Part shown: positions 7,889 to 15,545 of the stretch, piece after piece | Layout: every line of letters starts with the position of its first letter | Numbering within the stretch: the first letter of the stretch is position 1 | From: Treponema sp. | GTDB lineage: Bacteria > Spirochaetota > Spirochaetia > Treponematales > Treponemataceae | Assembly: GCA_024681195.1 (NCBI GenBank) | Contig: JAILBH010000094.1 | Location: forward strand, 1-33,247 | Direction: 5' to 3' | Length of the DNA stretch: 33,247 nucleotides | Notes under the pieces: generated by a model | Databases searched by the model: none | What the model was told of the DNA's origin: nothing | The model's input: only the letters and a program-made list of their open reading frames with translations | Translations under genes and position numbers: made by a program

Positions 7889-8683
7889 ATGGTAAGAAGC
7901 TTATGGACAGCCGCAACCGGCATGAACGGACAGCAGTCAAATATTGATGCAATTTCAAACAATCTTTCTAACGTAAATACAACAGGTTATAAACAGCAGA
8001 GAGTAGAGTTTGAAGATCTGCTTTATCAGAATCTTAAGCTTGCAGGAACTCCGGCTACAGAAGATACTGTAACTCCAGTTGGAATTCAGCAGGGAACAGG
8101 TGTTAAAGTTGGAGCAACTCAGCGTATTATGAACCAGGGTTCTTTGCAGAACACAGGTGTTGATACAGACGTTGCAATCGTTGGTGAAGGATTCTTCCGC
8201 GTTCAGCAGTATGATGGTTCTTATGTTTATACCCGCGATGGTACATTTAAAGTAGATTCAAACGGTCAGTTAGTTACAAATAACGGACTCCGCGTAATGC
8301 CTGAAATCATCTTGCCTGAAGGTTATGATGTAAGCACACTCAATATTACTCAGACAGGTCTTGTTAGTGTAAAGGTTAACGGCGGAAATGATCCGATTGA
8401 AGTTGGACAGATTGAACTTTACCGCTTTCCAAACCCTGTAGGTTTACAGGCAGAAGGTGATAATCTTTTTAAGGTAACAAATGCTTCGGGAGAAGCAATT
8501 GAAGGTCGCCCTGGATATGACGGCTTTGGTGATGTACGCCACAAGTTCCTCGAAATGAGTAACGTAAGCGTTGTAAACGAAATGGTACAGATGATTGTTG
8601 CACAGCGTGCCTACGAATTTAATTCAAAGGCAATCCAGACAAGTGATAATATGTTGTCAACTGCTGTCAATTTGAAGAGGTAG
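7889..8683 (+). CDS. flgG: Flagellar distal rod protein FlgG
   Basis: A 264-residue rod protein that builds the distal rod between the proximal rod and the hook. It begins MVRSLWTAATGMNGQQSNID with AISNNLSNVNTTGYKQQRVE, has the central DVAIVGEGFFRVQQYDGSYVYTRDG, and ends with SNVSVVNEMVQMIVAQRAYEFNSKAI before the usual SDNMLSTAVNLKR tail. Length and motifs are those of canonical FlgG. An AGGAAGG ribosome-binding site precedes the ATG. It lies 20 bases after flgF and 5 bases before flgJ. There are no flgH or flgI genes downstream, in keeping with spirochaetes, whose flagella stay in the periplasm and need no outer-membrane ring. Confidence 0.95.
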   Translation: MVRSLWTAATGMNGQQSNIDAISNNLSNVNTTGYKQQRVEFEDLLYQNLKLAGTPATEDTVTPVGIQQGTGVKVGATQRIMNQGSLQNTGVDTDVAIVGEGFFRVQQYDGSYVYTRDGTFKVDSNGQLVTNNGLRVMPEIILPEGYDVSTLNITQTGLVSVKVNGGNDPIEVGQIELYRFPNPVGLQAEGDNLFKVTNASGEAIEGRPGYDGFGDVRHKFLEMSNVSVVNEMVQMIVAQRAYEFNSKAIQTSDNMLSTAVNLKR

Positions 8684-8688
8684 GCTGA

Positions 8689-9189
8689 ATGAACGTAGGA
8701 TTAGTTTCAAATACATATAGCGGAATTACTGGTGGTCAGGGTGCATTAAATACAGCACGTACCAACAGCGATAATGCAAAGTTTTCTGATCTTGTTGCAC
8801 GTTTACAGGCACAGGATGATGGACGGGGAACTTTGTCTTCTTCTCAGATTGTAAAGGCTGGTGAATTCAAGGGAGATTATACAACAGGATATGAAGGCAC
8901 TTATACTTTAGAATCAGACAAAACTGCAATTGCTGCTGGTGCAGCCCGTAATCAGGCTAATCCTCACGTTCAGGCAAAAACAATTGATAAAACAAGCACT
9001 CTTTATGAAAAATCCCTTGAACTTGAAGGCTTTTTTGTAAAGCAGATGCTTTCTTCTATGAGAAAGACAATAATGAAGGCAAACGAAAGCGATTTTGCCC
9101 AGAGCATGTATGAAGACATGCTTTTTGATGAATATGCAACTGCAATGACAAAAATGCAGGCTTTGGACTTGCCGATCAGATTTACTTGA
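8689..9189 (+). CDS. flgJ: Rod-binding protein, FlgJ N-terminal domain only
   Basis: A 166-residue protein whose C-terminal half (about 105-166) is the rod-binding domain: KSLELEGFFVKQMLSSMRKT and SMYEDMLFDEYATAMTKMQ, the pattern of the FlgJ N-terminal scaffold. The first 100 residues are polar and look disordered. The C-terminal muramidase domain of proteobacterial FlgJ is absent, so the protein can cap or scaffold the rod but cannot cut peptidoglycan; a separate hydrolase would be needed. It starts 5 bases after flgG with a GAGG-type ribosome-binding site inside the end of flgG, so the two are probably coupled. Confidence 0.85.
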   Translation: MNVGLVSNTYSGITGGQGALNTARTNSDNAKFSDLVARLQAQDDGRGTLSSSQIVKAGEFKGDYTTGYEGTYTLESDKTAIAAGAARNQANPHVQAKTIDKTSTLYEKSLELEGFFVKQMLSSMRKTIMKANESDFAQSMYEDMLFDEYATAMTKMQALDLPIRFT

Positions 9190-9221
9190 GTTTACAGGCA
9201 TAAAAAATAATGAGGGTGGGA

Positions 9222-9764
9222 ATGAAAAAAACTTATAATTCAATAAAAAATCTTTTACTCACAATTCTTACCATTATGATTGGCACTTCATTTTTTACAG
9301 GCTGTAGAACTGTAAAAAGTGTGAGTCTTGCTTATTCAGCTAATGAAGATATTGATGTAGCATATATTTATTTTCAACTTTATAAGAAAAACGAACTTAG
9401 TGGTGCATTATATGTTACATATAATAATTTAGAAACACAAAAAGCCGAAAAATTAACTTACTGGTCTCCGGTAGAGCTTCCTGCAGGAGAACCTCTTAAG
9501 CTAACCCTTAGGCTTTTATATAAAGAGCCTCGCTCTGATTTTGGCGATGAAAATTGTATTACTTCATGCTGTACTACAACTTTCAATGCCTTTGAAGCAA
9601 CACGTGACGTTAATAAGGAAATTACTTTTAATGTTCCACCGCTTGAACCTTTTACTGATTATGTAATCAGTTATCGTAAAGGCCCTGGAATTCCTGGTAA
9701 CAGTTACGTAACTCTCACAAGAAAGGATACAAAAGAAGTTATTCTTGAGAGAGAATTTAATTAG
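9222..9764 (+). CDS. Small predicted lipoprotein of unknown function
   Basis: I do not recognise this family. The 180-residue product starts with a lysine-containing N-terminus, a hydrophobic segment and the lipobox TSFFTGC near residue 27, so it should be lipidated and membrane-anchored. The mature part alternates short beta-like stretches (SVSLAYSANEDIDVAYIYFQ) and contains CITSCC, then ends in VILEREFN. The start is set at the second in-frame ATG (9222) because GAGGGTGGGA lies directly before it; the track's ATG at 9210 has no good ribosome-binding site. It begins 32 bases after flgJ and ends before a strong terminator, so it is the likely last gene of the flagellar operon. A role in motility is only suggested by position. 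Confidence 0.75.
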   Translation: MKKTYNSIKNLLLTILTIMIGTSFFTGCRTVKSVSLAYSANEDIDVAYIYFQLYKKNELSGALYVTYNNLETQKAEKLTYWSPVELPAGEPLKLTLRLLYKEPRSDFGDENCITSCCTTTFNAFEATRDVNKEITFNVPPLEPFTDYVISYRKGPGIPGNSYVTLTRKDTKEVILEREFN

Positions 9765-9805
9765 GTTATTTTTGGACTCGTTCCTGAAATTTTGTTTACA
9801 TCCTT

Positions 9806-9843
9806 ACCCTCATTTTGCGTTGCAAAATGAGGGTTCTTTTTTT
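9806..9843 (+). terminator. Strong intrinsic terminator of the flgFGJ-lipoprotein operon
   Basis: A 13-bp stem (ACCCTCATTTTGC with GCAAAATGAGGGT) closed by a GTT loop is followed by TTCTTTTTTT. It begins 41 bases after the lipoprotein stop. The descending arm and the T-tract overlap the predicted murC promoter. Confidence 0.9.
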
Positions 9844-9848
9844 ATAAT
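9820..9848 (+). promoter_or_regulatory. murC promoter embedded in the upstream terminator
   Basis: TTGCAA (9820-9825) in the loop and descending arm of the terminator is 17 bases from TATAAT (9843-9848). The expected start site is within a base or two of the murC ATG at 9855, and no Shine-Dalgarno is visible before that ATG, so the transcript would be leaderless or nearly so. Confidence 0.6.
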
Positions 9849-9854
9849 AACAAT

Positions 9855-11405
9855 ATGTCACAAATAAATGAAAATCTTAAACTTCCGCAAAACCTTAATG
9901 GTATTCATATTCATTTTGTAGGAATTAAGGGAACCGGAATGGCTGCCCTTGTAGAAATCTTTTATCATAACGGAGCTGTTATTACCGGCAGCGACGTTTC
10001 AGAACATTTTTATACAGATGAAATAATCGAAAAACTAGGGCTCAAAGCTCTTCCTTTTGCCAAAGAAAACATTACAGATGATGTTCAATATGTAGTTTAT
10101 TCTGCTGCCTATAAACTGGACAAAAATCCGGATCTTATAGAAGCAGTAAAAAGAAATATTCCGTGTCTTTTGTATACACAAGCCCTTGGTTTTTATTCAA
10201 GCCTGGCTTATTCCTGTGGAGTCTGCGGAGTTCACGGAAAGACTAGTACAACCGGTCTTGTTGGAACAATCTTAAAGCATATAGACGATATTCCATCTCA
10301 GATTCTTGCAGGTTCCATGATTAATTCTTTTGGAAATACCTGTACCTATACTTCGCCGCTGATAGAAAAACTGGAACCACAGGATAAAAAATCAAAATCA
10401 ATTTTTGTTGCCGAAACCTGCGAATACCAGCGCCATTTTATGTCGTTTTTCCCAAAAAAAATAATTCTTACTTCGGTAGAACTTGATCACGAAGACTATT
10501 ATCCAACTTATGAAGATATAAGACAGGCCTTTGTTGATTATATATGCAGGCTTCCTATGTTCGGAGAACTCATTTATTGTGCAGATGATCCAGGAGCGGT
10601 TGAAACAGCTCTTATTGCCTATAACAAGCGCCCGGATATTCACATGGTCCCTTATGGAGTAAATGCCGGCGGAGATTATAAGCTTACATTCTGCAGTGTA
10701 GAAAATGAAAAAAACAACTTTAAGCTTGGTGCGTTTGAAAAAGAATTTGCAATTCAAATGCCTGGAAAACATGAAGTAATGGATGCTGCCGCAGCCGTAG
10801 CCCTTGTTTGCCAGATTCTCCGTTATTTTGGAAAACATCCTTCAGAATATGCAGACAAAATAGCAGAAGGACTTCTTGCTTTTACAGGTGGAAAACGCCG
10901 AAGCGAAGTTGTAAGAAAATTTAAGACACCTTCGGGTAATGATGTTATAGTTCTTGATGATTATGGTCATCATCCTACAGCAGTAAAAACAACACTGGAA
11001 GGCTATCGTGAATTTTATAAAGGCCGTAAAATTATTCTGGATTTTATGAGTCATACTTACAGTCGTACACAAGGGCTGCTTAAAGAATTTTCCGAAAGTA
11101 TGGACAGTGCAGATGTTGTAATTCTTCATAAGATTTATAGTTCTGCCCGCGAAAACCCTGCAGATTTTAATATAACAGGAAAAGATCTTTACGAAAAAAC
11201 CTTAGAACACCAGAATGAAAAAGGAACAACTGCTGCAAAAAATAATGCAATTTATTATAAAGAAGAAATTCTTGATGCAAAGGATATTGCTCAATCCGAG
11301 CTTGAAAAACCTCTTCCACCAGAATACCCGGATGGTTATCTTTTTATAACAATGGGTGCCGGTGATAACTGGAAGCTTGGAAAAGAGATTTTTAAAGAGG
11401 TATAA
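9855..11405 (+). CDS. murC: UDP-N-acetylmuramate--L-alanine ligase (Mur ligase)
   Basis: MurC adds L-alanine to UDP-MurNAc, the first amino acid of the peptidoglycan stem, in the cytoplasm. The 516-residue protein has the N-terminal Rossmann motif HFVGIKGTGMAALVEIF, the ATP-binding loop CGVHGKTSTTGLVG (about 125-138), the central VAETCEYQRHFMSFFPKKII and VELDHEDYY, and the C-terminal DDYGHHPTAVKTTLEG. The start agrees with the family N-terminus even though no Shine-Dalgarno precedes it. The GKTST loop and CEY-RHF pattern fit a MurC subtype; the tripeptide-recycling ligase Mpl is the main alternative but less likely given the DDYGHHP-to-C-terminus spacing. It is followed by yicC after only 2 bases. 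Confidence 0.87.
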   Translation: MSQINENLKLPQNLNGIHIHFVGIKGTGMAALVEIFYHNGAVITGSDVSEHFYTDEIIEKLGLKALPFAKENITDDVQYVVYSAAYKLDKNPDLIEAVKRNIPCLLYTQALGFYSSLAYSCGVCGVHGKTSTTGLVGTILKHIDDIPSQILAGSMINSFGNTCTYTSPLIEKLEPQDKKSKSIFVAETCEYQRHFMSFFPKKIILTSVELDHEDYYPTYEDIRQAFVDYICRLPMFGELIYCADDPGAVETALIAYNKRPDIHMVPYGVNAGGDYKLTFCSVENEKNNFKLGAFEKEFAIQMPGKHEVMDAAAAVALVCQILRYFGKHPSEYADKIAEGLLAFTGGKRRSEVVRKFKTPSGNDVIVLDDYGHHPTAVKTTLEGYREFYKGRKIILDFMSHTYSRTQGLLKEFSESMDSADVVILHKIYSSARENPADFNITGKDLYEKTLEHQNEKGTTAAKNNAIYYKEEILDAKDIAQSELEKPLPPEYPDGYLFITMGAGDNWKLGKEIFKEV

Positions 11406-11407
11406 AT

Positions 11408-12283
11408 ATGACATCGATGACCGGCTATGCTTATGAAGAAGTTACATCTGAACAAACTGTTGTTTCTGTAGAAATCAAATCGGTAAACTCACGCTTTCTG
11501 GATCTTACAATTAATCTGCCAACATACCTTAATCCAATTGAAAGCTATTTCCGCACAAAAATAAGCGAAAAAGTTACCCGCGGCAAGGTTGATGTTTATA
11601 TCCGTATTAAGGAAAATCATTCTGATGCACAGATAAGCGTAGATACCCAGCTTGCCAAAACTTATATGGAGGCTTACAGACAGATTGCAGCTGCAGCAGG
11701 AATTGCAGGCGTTCATCCGGCTGCAGCTATTTATGCTCTTATTAATCAGGATGGAGTTCTTAATTCAAATAAGGAATATGATGTAGAAAAATATAAGACT
11801 CTCATAGATCCGGTTTTTGATGCAGCATTTGACCGTTTTGTTTCTGACAGAGAAAGGGAAGGTGCAAATCTTAAAAAAGACCTTGAAGAAAAACTTACAG
11901 TCCTGGAAAACTGTGCCGGCTTCTTTAAAGATTGGCAGCCAAAGATGGAACAATATTTTAAAGAACAGATTACAAGCCGCTTTAATGAACTGCTTGGCGA
12001 AAACGCAGATCAGAACCGCATAATGACAGAGACAGCTGCAATGCTTGTTAAATATACTATTAATGAAGAAATTGTACGTTTATTCAGTCACATTAGCGCA
12101 ATGAAAAATGAAATTCAAAATAATCCTGTTCCTGGAAAGCGACTGGATTTTATCTGCCAGGAAATGAACAGAGAAATTAATACAATAGGCAGTAAAAATC
12201 AATTTTCAGAAGTTGGAGCAATGGTAATAAACGCAAAGGATGCTCTTGAAAATATTCGTGAACAGAGTAAGAATGTAGAGTAA
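11408..12283 (+). CDS. yicC: YicC/YloC-family endoribonuclease
   Basis: A 291-residue member of the YicC/YloC family. It begins MTSMTGYAYEE, the family's hallmark N-terminus, then VEIKSVNSRFLDLTINLP and KVTRGKVDVYIRI. The C-terminal DUF1732 part shows PVPGKRLDFICQEMNREINT and the closing NAKDALENIREQSKNVE. Work on E. coli YicC has shown endoribonuclease activity; the physiological targets here are unknown. It starts 2 bases after murC and is followed 44 bases later by the cytidylate kinase gene. In many bacteria yicC sits directly before a nucleoside monophosphate kinase gene (gmk), and here a CMP kinase occupies that position. Confidence 0.93.
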   Translation: MTSMTGYAYEEVTSEQTVVSVEIKSVNSRFLDLTINLPTYLNPIESYFRTKISEKVTRGKVDVYIRIKENHSDAQISVDTQLAKTYMEAYRQIAAAAGIAGVHPAAAIYALINQDGVLNSNKEYDVEKYKTLIDPVFDAAFDRFVSDREREGANLKKDLEEKLTVLENCAGFFKDWQPKMEQYFKEQITSRFNELLGENADQNRIMTETAAMLVKYTINEEIVRLFSHISAMKNEIQNNPVPGKRLDFICQEMNREINTIGSKNQFSEVGAMVINAKDALENIREQSKNVE

Positions 12284-12311
12284 GCGCGGTCCCAAAGCTA
12301 GTCGAAGGGCA
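12284..12311. repeat. Degenerate CCCTTCGAC-type intergenic palindrome
   Basis: The gap between yicC and cmk reads GGTCCC-AAAGCTAGTC-GAAGGGC. Its reverse complement, CCCTTCGACTAGCTTTGGG, resembles the widespread intergenic palindrome CCCTTCGACAAGCTCAGGG with three changes. Only this copy was found in the window. It is GC-rich against its surroundings. Confidence 0.4.
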
Positions 12312-12327
12312 CATACAGGAGGCATAT

Positions 12328-12861
12328 ATGAAACAAGATTTACGTATAGCAATAAGTGGAAAATCGGGCTGCGGAAACACAACCGTCAGCGGTTTACTGG
12401 CTCAGAAGCTTGGATTAAAACTGATTAATTATACTTTCCGCCAGCTTGCAGAAGAAAAGGGAATGACTTTAAAAGAAGTTATAGAAGCTGCAAAAAATGA
12501 TGACTCCTATGATAAATATGTAGATAAGCATCAGGTAGAGCTTGCACTTGCAGAGCCTTGTGTACTTGGAAGCCGTCTTGCAATATGGATGCTCAAGGAA
12601 GCAGACTTTAAGGTTTATCTTTATGCAAGTGACGAAACCCGCGCTCAGCGCATTTTTAATCGTGAAGGCGGGAATTTAGAGGCAATAAAAGAATTTACAG
12701 CAATGCGTGACAGGGAAGATACCGGCCGCTATAAGGAGTTTTACGGCATAGATAATAACGATTATGATTTTGTAGACCTTATTATAGATACGGTAAATTT
12801 TCTTCCGGATCAGATTGTTGAGATTATCTGTGAAAAGCTTAAGGAAAAAGGCTTAATTTAA
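12328..12861 (+). CDS. cmk: Short cytidylate kinase (archaeal-type CMP kinase fold)
   Basis: The 177-residue protein matches the short CMP/dCMP kinase type, which phosphorylates CMP to CDP. It shows the N-terminal strand and loop IAISGKSGCGNTTVSGLLA, a lid arginine region (ETRAQRIFNREGG) and the C-terminal RDREDTGRYKEFYGIDNND, typical of this family. The Walker A loop has Asn where the usual catalytic Lys would be (GCGNTT instead of GxGKST). Whether it is an active kinase with an altered loop or a regulatory paralog cannot be told here. AGGAGG lies 8 bases before the ATG. Its stop is 3 bases from the stop of the convergent leuD-like gene, with no terminator between them. Confidence 0.8.
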   Translation: MKQDLRIAISGKSGCGNTTVSGLLAQKLGLKLINYTFRQLAEEKGMTLKEVIEAAKNDDSYDKYVDKHQVELALAEPCVLGSRLAIWMLKEADFKVYLYASDETRAQRIFNREGGNLEAIKEFTAMRDREDTGRYKEFYGIDNNDYDFVDLIIDTVNFLPDQIVEIICEKLKEKGLI

Positions 12862-12864
12862 TTC

Positions 12865-13398
12865 CTAGAATTTGCTTTCTGCAAAGCCAAGCCAGTTATC
12901 GTTAGCTAATAATGCTTTTTCTGCATCATCAAGCTGGAATGGATAGCTTTTTGAAAGTGAGCCTGCAATGAGCTTTACCTTTGCTGTTCCATCGTCGTTA
13001 ATAACGATTTTACATTCAGTATCTTTGCTGGCAAAGGTTTTGAACATATCTGCAAGTGATTTTCTGTCAATTTCAATACCCATAAGGTTGCAGGCAAACA
13101 TATCCTGACGGAATGGTTTTGCATAGGTAGGGGCAACAACTGTAAAAATACCGTTTACCTCGAGTGCAGAAGCTGCGTGTTCTCTTGCTGCTCCGCATCC
13201 AAAGTTTTCCCTGGTAATAATTACTTTTGTTCCTACTACATCTGCTTTTGGATTAAAGCCTTCTATTTTAAGTTCTTCAAAAAGATGTGTTTTTAATTCC
13301 TGTTTAGGAAGCTCTTTTAAGTAATTTTCCAGAATAATTTCGTCAGTGTTGATGTCCGACCTGTCCAAAAAGAGGACTGGACCGCCAAAAGTTTTCAA
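12865..13398 (-). CDS. leuD: LeuD/aconitase-swivel small subunit (isopropylmalate dehydratase type)
   Basis: A 177-residue aconitase-superfamily swivel domain of the kind that pairs with LeuC to isomerise isopropylmalate in leucine synthesis. It has FLDRSDINTDEIIL near the start and the signature NFGCGAAREHAASALEVNG (about 65-83), then FACNLMGIEI. The start codon is TTG with AGGGGG 6-7 bases upstream. No leuC, leuA or leuB is near, so the large subunit must be encoded elsewhere or the substrate may be a related 2-hydroxy acid; family membership does not settle substrate. The leader contains a perfect 9-bp hairpin immediately before the Shine-Dalgarno. It converges with cmk. Confidence 0.8.
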   Translation of the reverse strand: MKTFGGPVLFLDRSDINTDEIILENYLKELPKQELKTHLFEELKIEGFNPKADVVGTKVIITRENFGCGAAREHAASALEVNGIFTVVAPTYAKPFRQDMFACNLMGIEIDRKSLADMFKTFASKDTECKIVINDDGTAKVKLIAGSLSKSYPFQLDDAEKALLANDNWLGFAESKF

Positions 13399-13411
13399 TT
13401 TTTTCCCCCTG

Positions 13412-13436
13412 ATATTTCCCGATGATAGGGAAATAT
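13412..13436 (-). promoter_or_regulatory. 9-bp inverted repeat in the leuD leader
   Basis: ATATTTCCC and GGGAAATAT are exact reverse complements with a 7-base spacer. On the minus strand the structure ends just before the AGGGGG ribosome-binding site, and a TATAAT box (minus strand, 13455-13450) lies about 14 bases upstream of the repeat. It could be an operator or a translational hairpin. Confidence 0.45.
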
Positions 13437-13560
13437 ATGTTATATATTTATTATAACATCAAAATGCTTAAAAGTGGAAAAAATATGTTGTTTTTATTGA
13501 AATTCAGGTTAAACCTTTAATATAAATAACAAATAATTACTAAGACATAGATATCAAAAA

Positions 13561-13590
13561 TTGACAATAAACTTCATCATAGAGTATAAT
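13561..13590 (+). promoter_or_regulatory. Sigma-70-type promoter of the paralogous exported-protein pair
   Basis: TTGACA (13561-13566), an 18-base spacer and TATAAT (13585-13590) are both perfect hexamers. The next gene starts at 13637, giving a leader of about 40 bases with GGAG before its TTG start. Confidence 0.8.
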
Positions 13591-13636
13591 TAAATAGTTA
13601 TATATATAGAAGATTAATAGCAATCGGAGTGAATAA

Positions 13637-15532
13637 TTGAAGCGTTTTTGCATTGCAGCAGGTATCTTATTTCTTTTTATTTTTAAATTACCTGCCGCAG
13701 ACTTTACTTTTACAGCAGCCCCAGCAGTAAATATCCAGTTAGATAAAAAAATGCCAATCGGTTTTTCTGGTTTTATTCAGGCCGATTTAAATCTTTTTAG
13801 TTTTTTAACCTTTGGTATTGAAGGAAACTATTCCATGTTTAAGCCGGATGGTTTTACAAAACCTATTCAGCTTTATGGAGGCGGTCTTGATTTAGGACTT
13901 TATTTTTTCCCGCTTTCACGTATTTATACAGGAATAGGCGGTGGTTTTGGTATTAATTCCGGTTATGTAAATGTACGGGAAGCAAATGCAGTTTATGCAA
14001 CCTACAATCCAAACGGACTATATTATCACGGTTATGCAGATTTAGGCTTCCGCTTTAATCCAAATTTTATTCTTACAATAAATGGTGGTTATTTATCTTA
14101 CATAAAGAAGGATTTTTCTAATTTTAACAATGGCTTTTATGCAGGAGTTGGAATTAAAATAAATAAAACTGTTGGAAGCAGTGCAAGAAAAGCAAAGGCT
14201 GTAACAGTCAGTCTTGAACAGTACGGAGATATCTATCCTTCATTCAGCAGAATTTACCGTGATAATGAATGCGGTATGCTTACAATTACAAATCATGAGT
14301 CTGCAGAAATTCGTAACGTTCATATTTATTTTGATGCAGACAAATATACCTCGAATGTAATTGAATGTGGTCATGTTTCCAGAATAAACCGCTATAAGAG
14401 TACACAGATTCCTTTGTATATTGATTTTTCGGATGCCATCATGAGCTTTAGTGAGAACGGACTCATTCCAGGAACCGTTACTATTGATTATGAAATCCTT
14501 GGTCAAAAAAGACAGATTAAACAAAGTGTAAACCTTTCTATACGAAACCGAAACGCTTTTGTATGGAGTGATAAGGCTGCATTAAGTTCCTTTGTTTCTT
14601 CAGAAACTCCGGAAATTCAGAACTTTGCAAAATCTGTAGCGGGGATTGCCCGAAACCAGCTTGCAACAGGTATGAACAGAAACATTCAGTTTGCTGCAGG
14701 TATGTTCCTTGCTCTTCGTTGTGCAAATATTACTTATTCAGAAGATACTCTTACACCTTTTATAAGCTATCATGCCACCGAAGAAGAAGATTCTATTCTT
14801 TATCCTTTGCAGACAATGGAATGTCTTAGCGGAGACTATGATGATATTGGTATTCTTCTTATGTCTTGTCTTGAATCCCAGGGTATAAGCTGTGCCTATA
14901 TGGTTACCGAAGATGATTTTATTGTATTTGTAGATTTAGCGCTTTCTCCTTCTGCTGCCACAAATCATTTTGTAGATTTGGAATCGGTTTTGATTGATGA
15001 AGAACAAAATAAAGTTTATCTTCCACTTTCTATGGCAGAATATGAACATGGATTTACAACAAGTAAAAACAAGGGTGCTTATGAACTTAAAAAGCTCCTG
15101 CTTGATGAAGAAGGAATCTATGAGTTTATTCTTGTAGAAGAAGCCTGGACCGTTTATAAGCCTGTTGTATTTAATGTTGCTTCTCAGAATCTTCCAAAGC
15201 CTTCAGATACATATCTTGTTGAACAGCTTGATACTGCCGTTAACAACTATATTTATACAGATTTGAATCCTATTGTAGAAAATCTTAAGAAAACCGGCGA
15301 TCATAATAAGATTGGTGTTGCTCTTGTTCGTGCAAAGCGCTATTCAGAAGCAAAGGCAGAATTCCAAAAGGCAGGAACTGCAGCTGCAATGAATAATATT
15401 GCAAACATCTGTACTATTGAACAAAATTATGACGAAGCCATGAAGATGTATCAGAAAGCTCTGGAAATGGATCCGGGAAATAAGACGGCTCAATCAGGAC
15501 TTGATAACTTAAAAAATAAGCTTGGATTATAG
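13637..15532 (+). CDS. Exported barrel/transglutaminase-like protein with lost catalytic residues and a TPR tail
   Basis: I do not know a name for this family. The 631-residue product has a signal peptide ending LPAADF; a region of short amphipathic Gly/aromatic strands (about 22-185) like an outer-membrane beta-barrel; a beta-sandwich-like part (about 195-310); and a transglutaminase-like part (about 340-520). Where its downstream paralog has GGDCDD and GH, this protein has SGDYDD (Tyr401 for Cys) and EDDF (Asp427 for His), so it is probably catalytically dead. Two TPR-like repeats follow (about 550-631: KRYSEAKAEFQKA, NYDEAMKMYQKALEMDPGN). Translation starts at TTG with GGAG 7 bases upstream. 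It is first in a two-gene operon. Likely location is the periplasm or outer membrane. Confidence 0.7.
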   Translation: MKRFCIAAGILFLFIFKLPAADFTFTAAPAVNIQLDKKMPIGFSGFIQADLNLFSFLTFGIEGNYSMFKPDGFTKPIQLYGGGLDLGLYFFPLSRIYTGIGGGFGINSGYVNVREANAVYATYNPNGLYYHGYADLGFRFNPNFILTINGGYLSYIKKDFSNFNNGFYAGVGIKINKTVGSSARKAKAVTVSLEQYGDIYPSFSRIYRDNECGMLTITNHESAEIRNVHIYFDADKYTSNVIECGHVSRINRYKSTQIPLYIDFSDAIMSFSENGLIPGTVTIDYEILGQKRQIKQSVNLSIRNRNAFVWSDKAALSSFVSSETPEIQNFAKSVAGIARNQLATGMNRNIQFAAGMFLALRCANITYSEDTLTPFISYHATEEEDSILYPLQTMECLSGDYDDIGILLMSCLESQGISCAYMVTEDDFIVFVDLALSPSAATNHFVDLESVLIDEEQNKVYLPLSMAEYEHGFTTSKNKGAYELKKLLLDEEGIYEFILVEEAWTVYKPVVFNVASQNLPKPSDTYLVEQLDTAVNNYIYTDLNPIVENLKKTGDHNKIGVALVRAKRYSEAKAEFQKAGTAAAMNNIANICTIEQNYDEAMKMYQKALEMDPGNKTAQSGLDNLKNKLGL

Positions 15533-15545
15533 AGCGGAGAAAGGA

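Noticed and set aside
9260-9290. Possible sigma-54 -24/-12 element starting TGGCAC in the lipoprotein gene
   Set aside because: The -12 half (TTGC) is missing at the required spacing; other TGGCAC occurrences in the window fail the same test.
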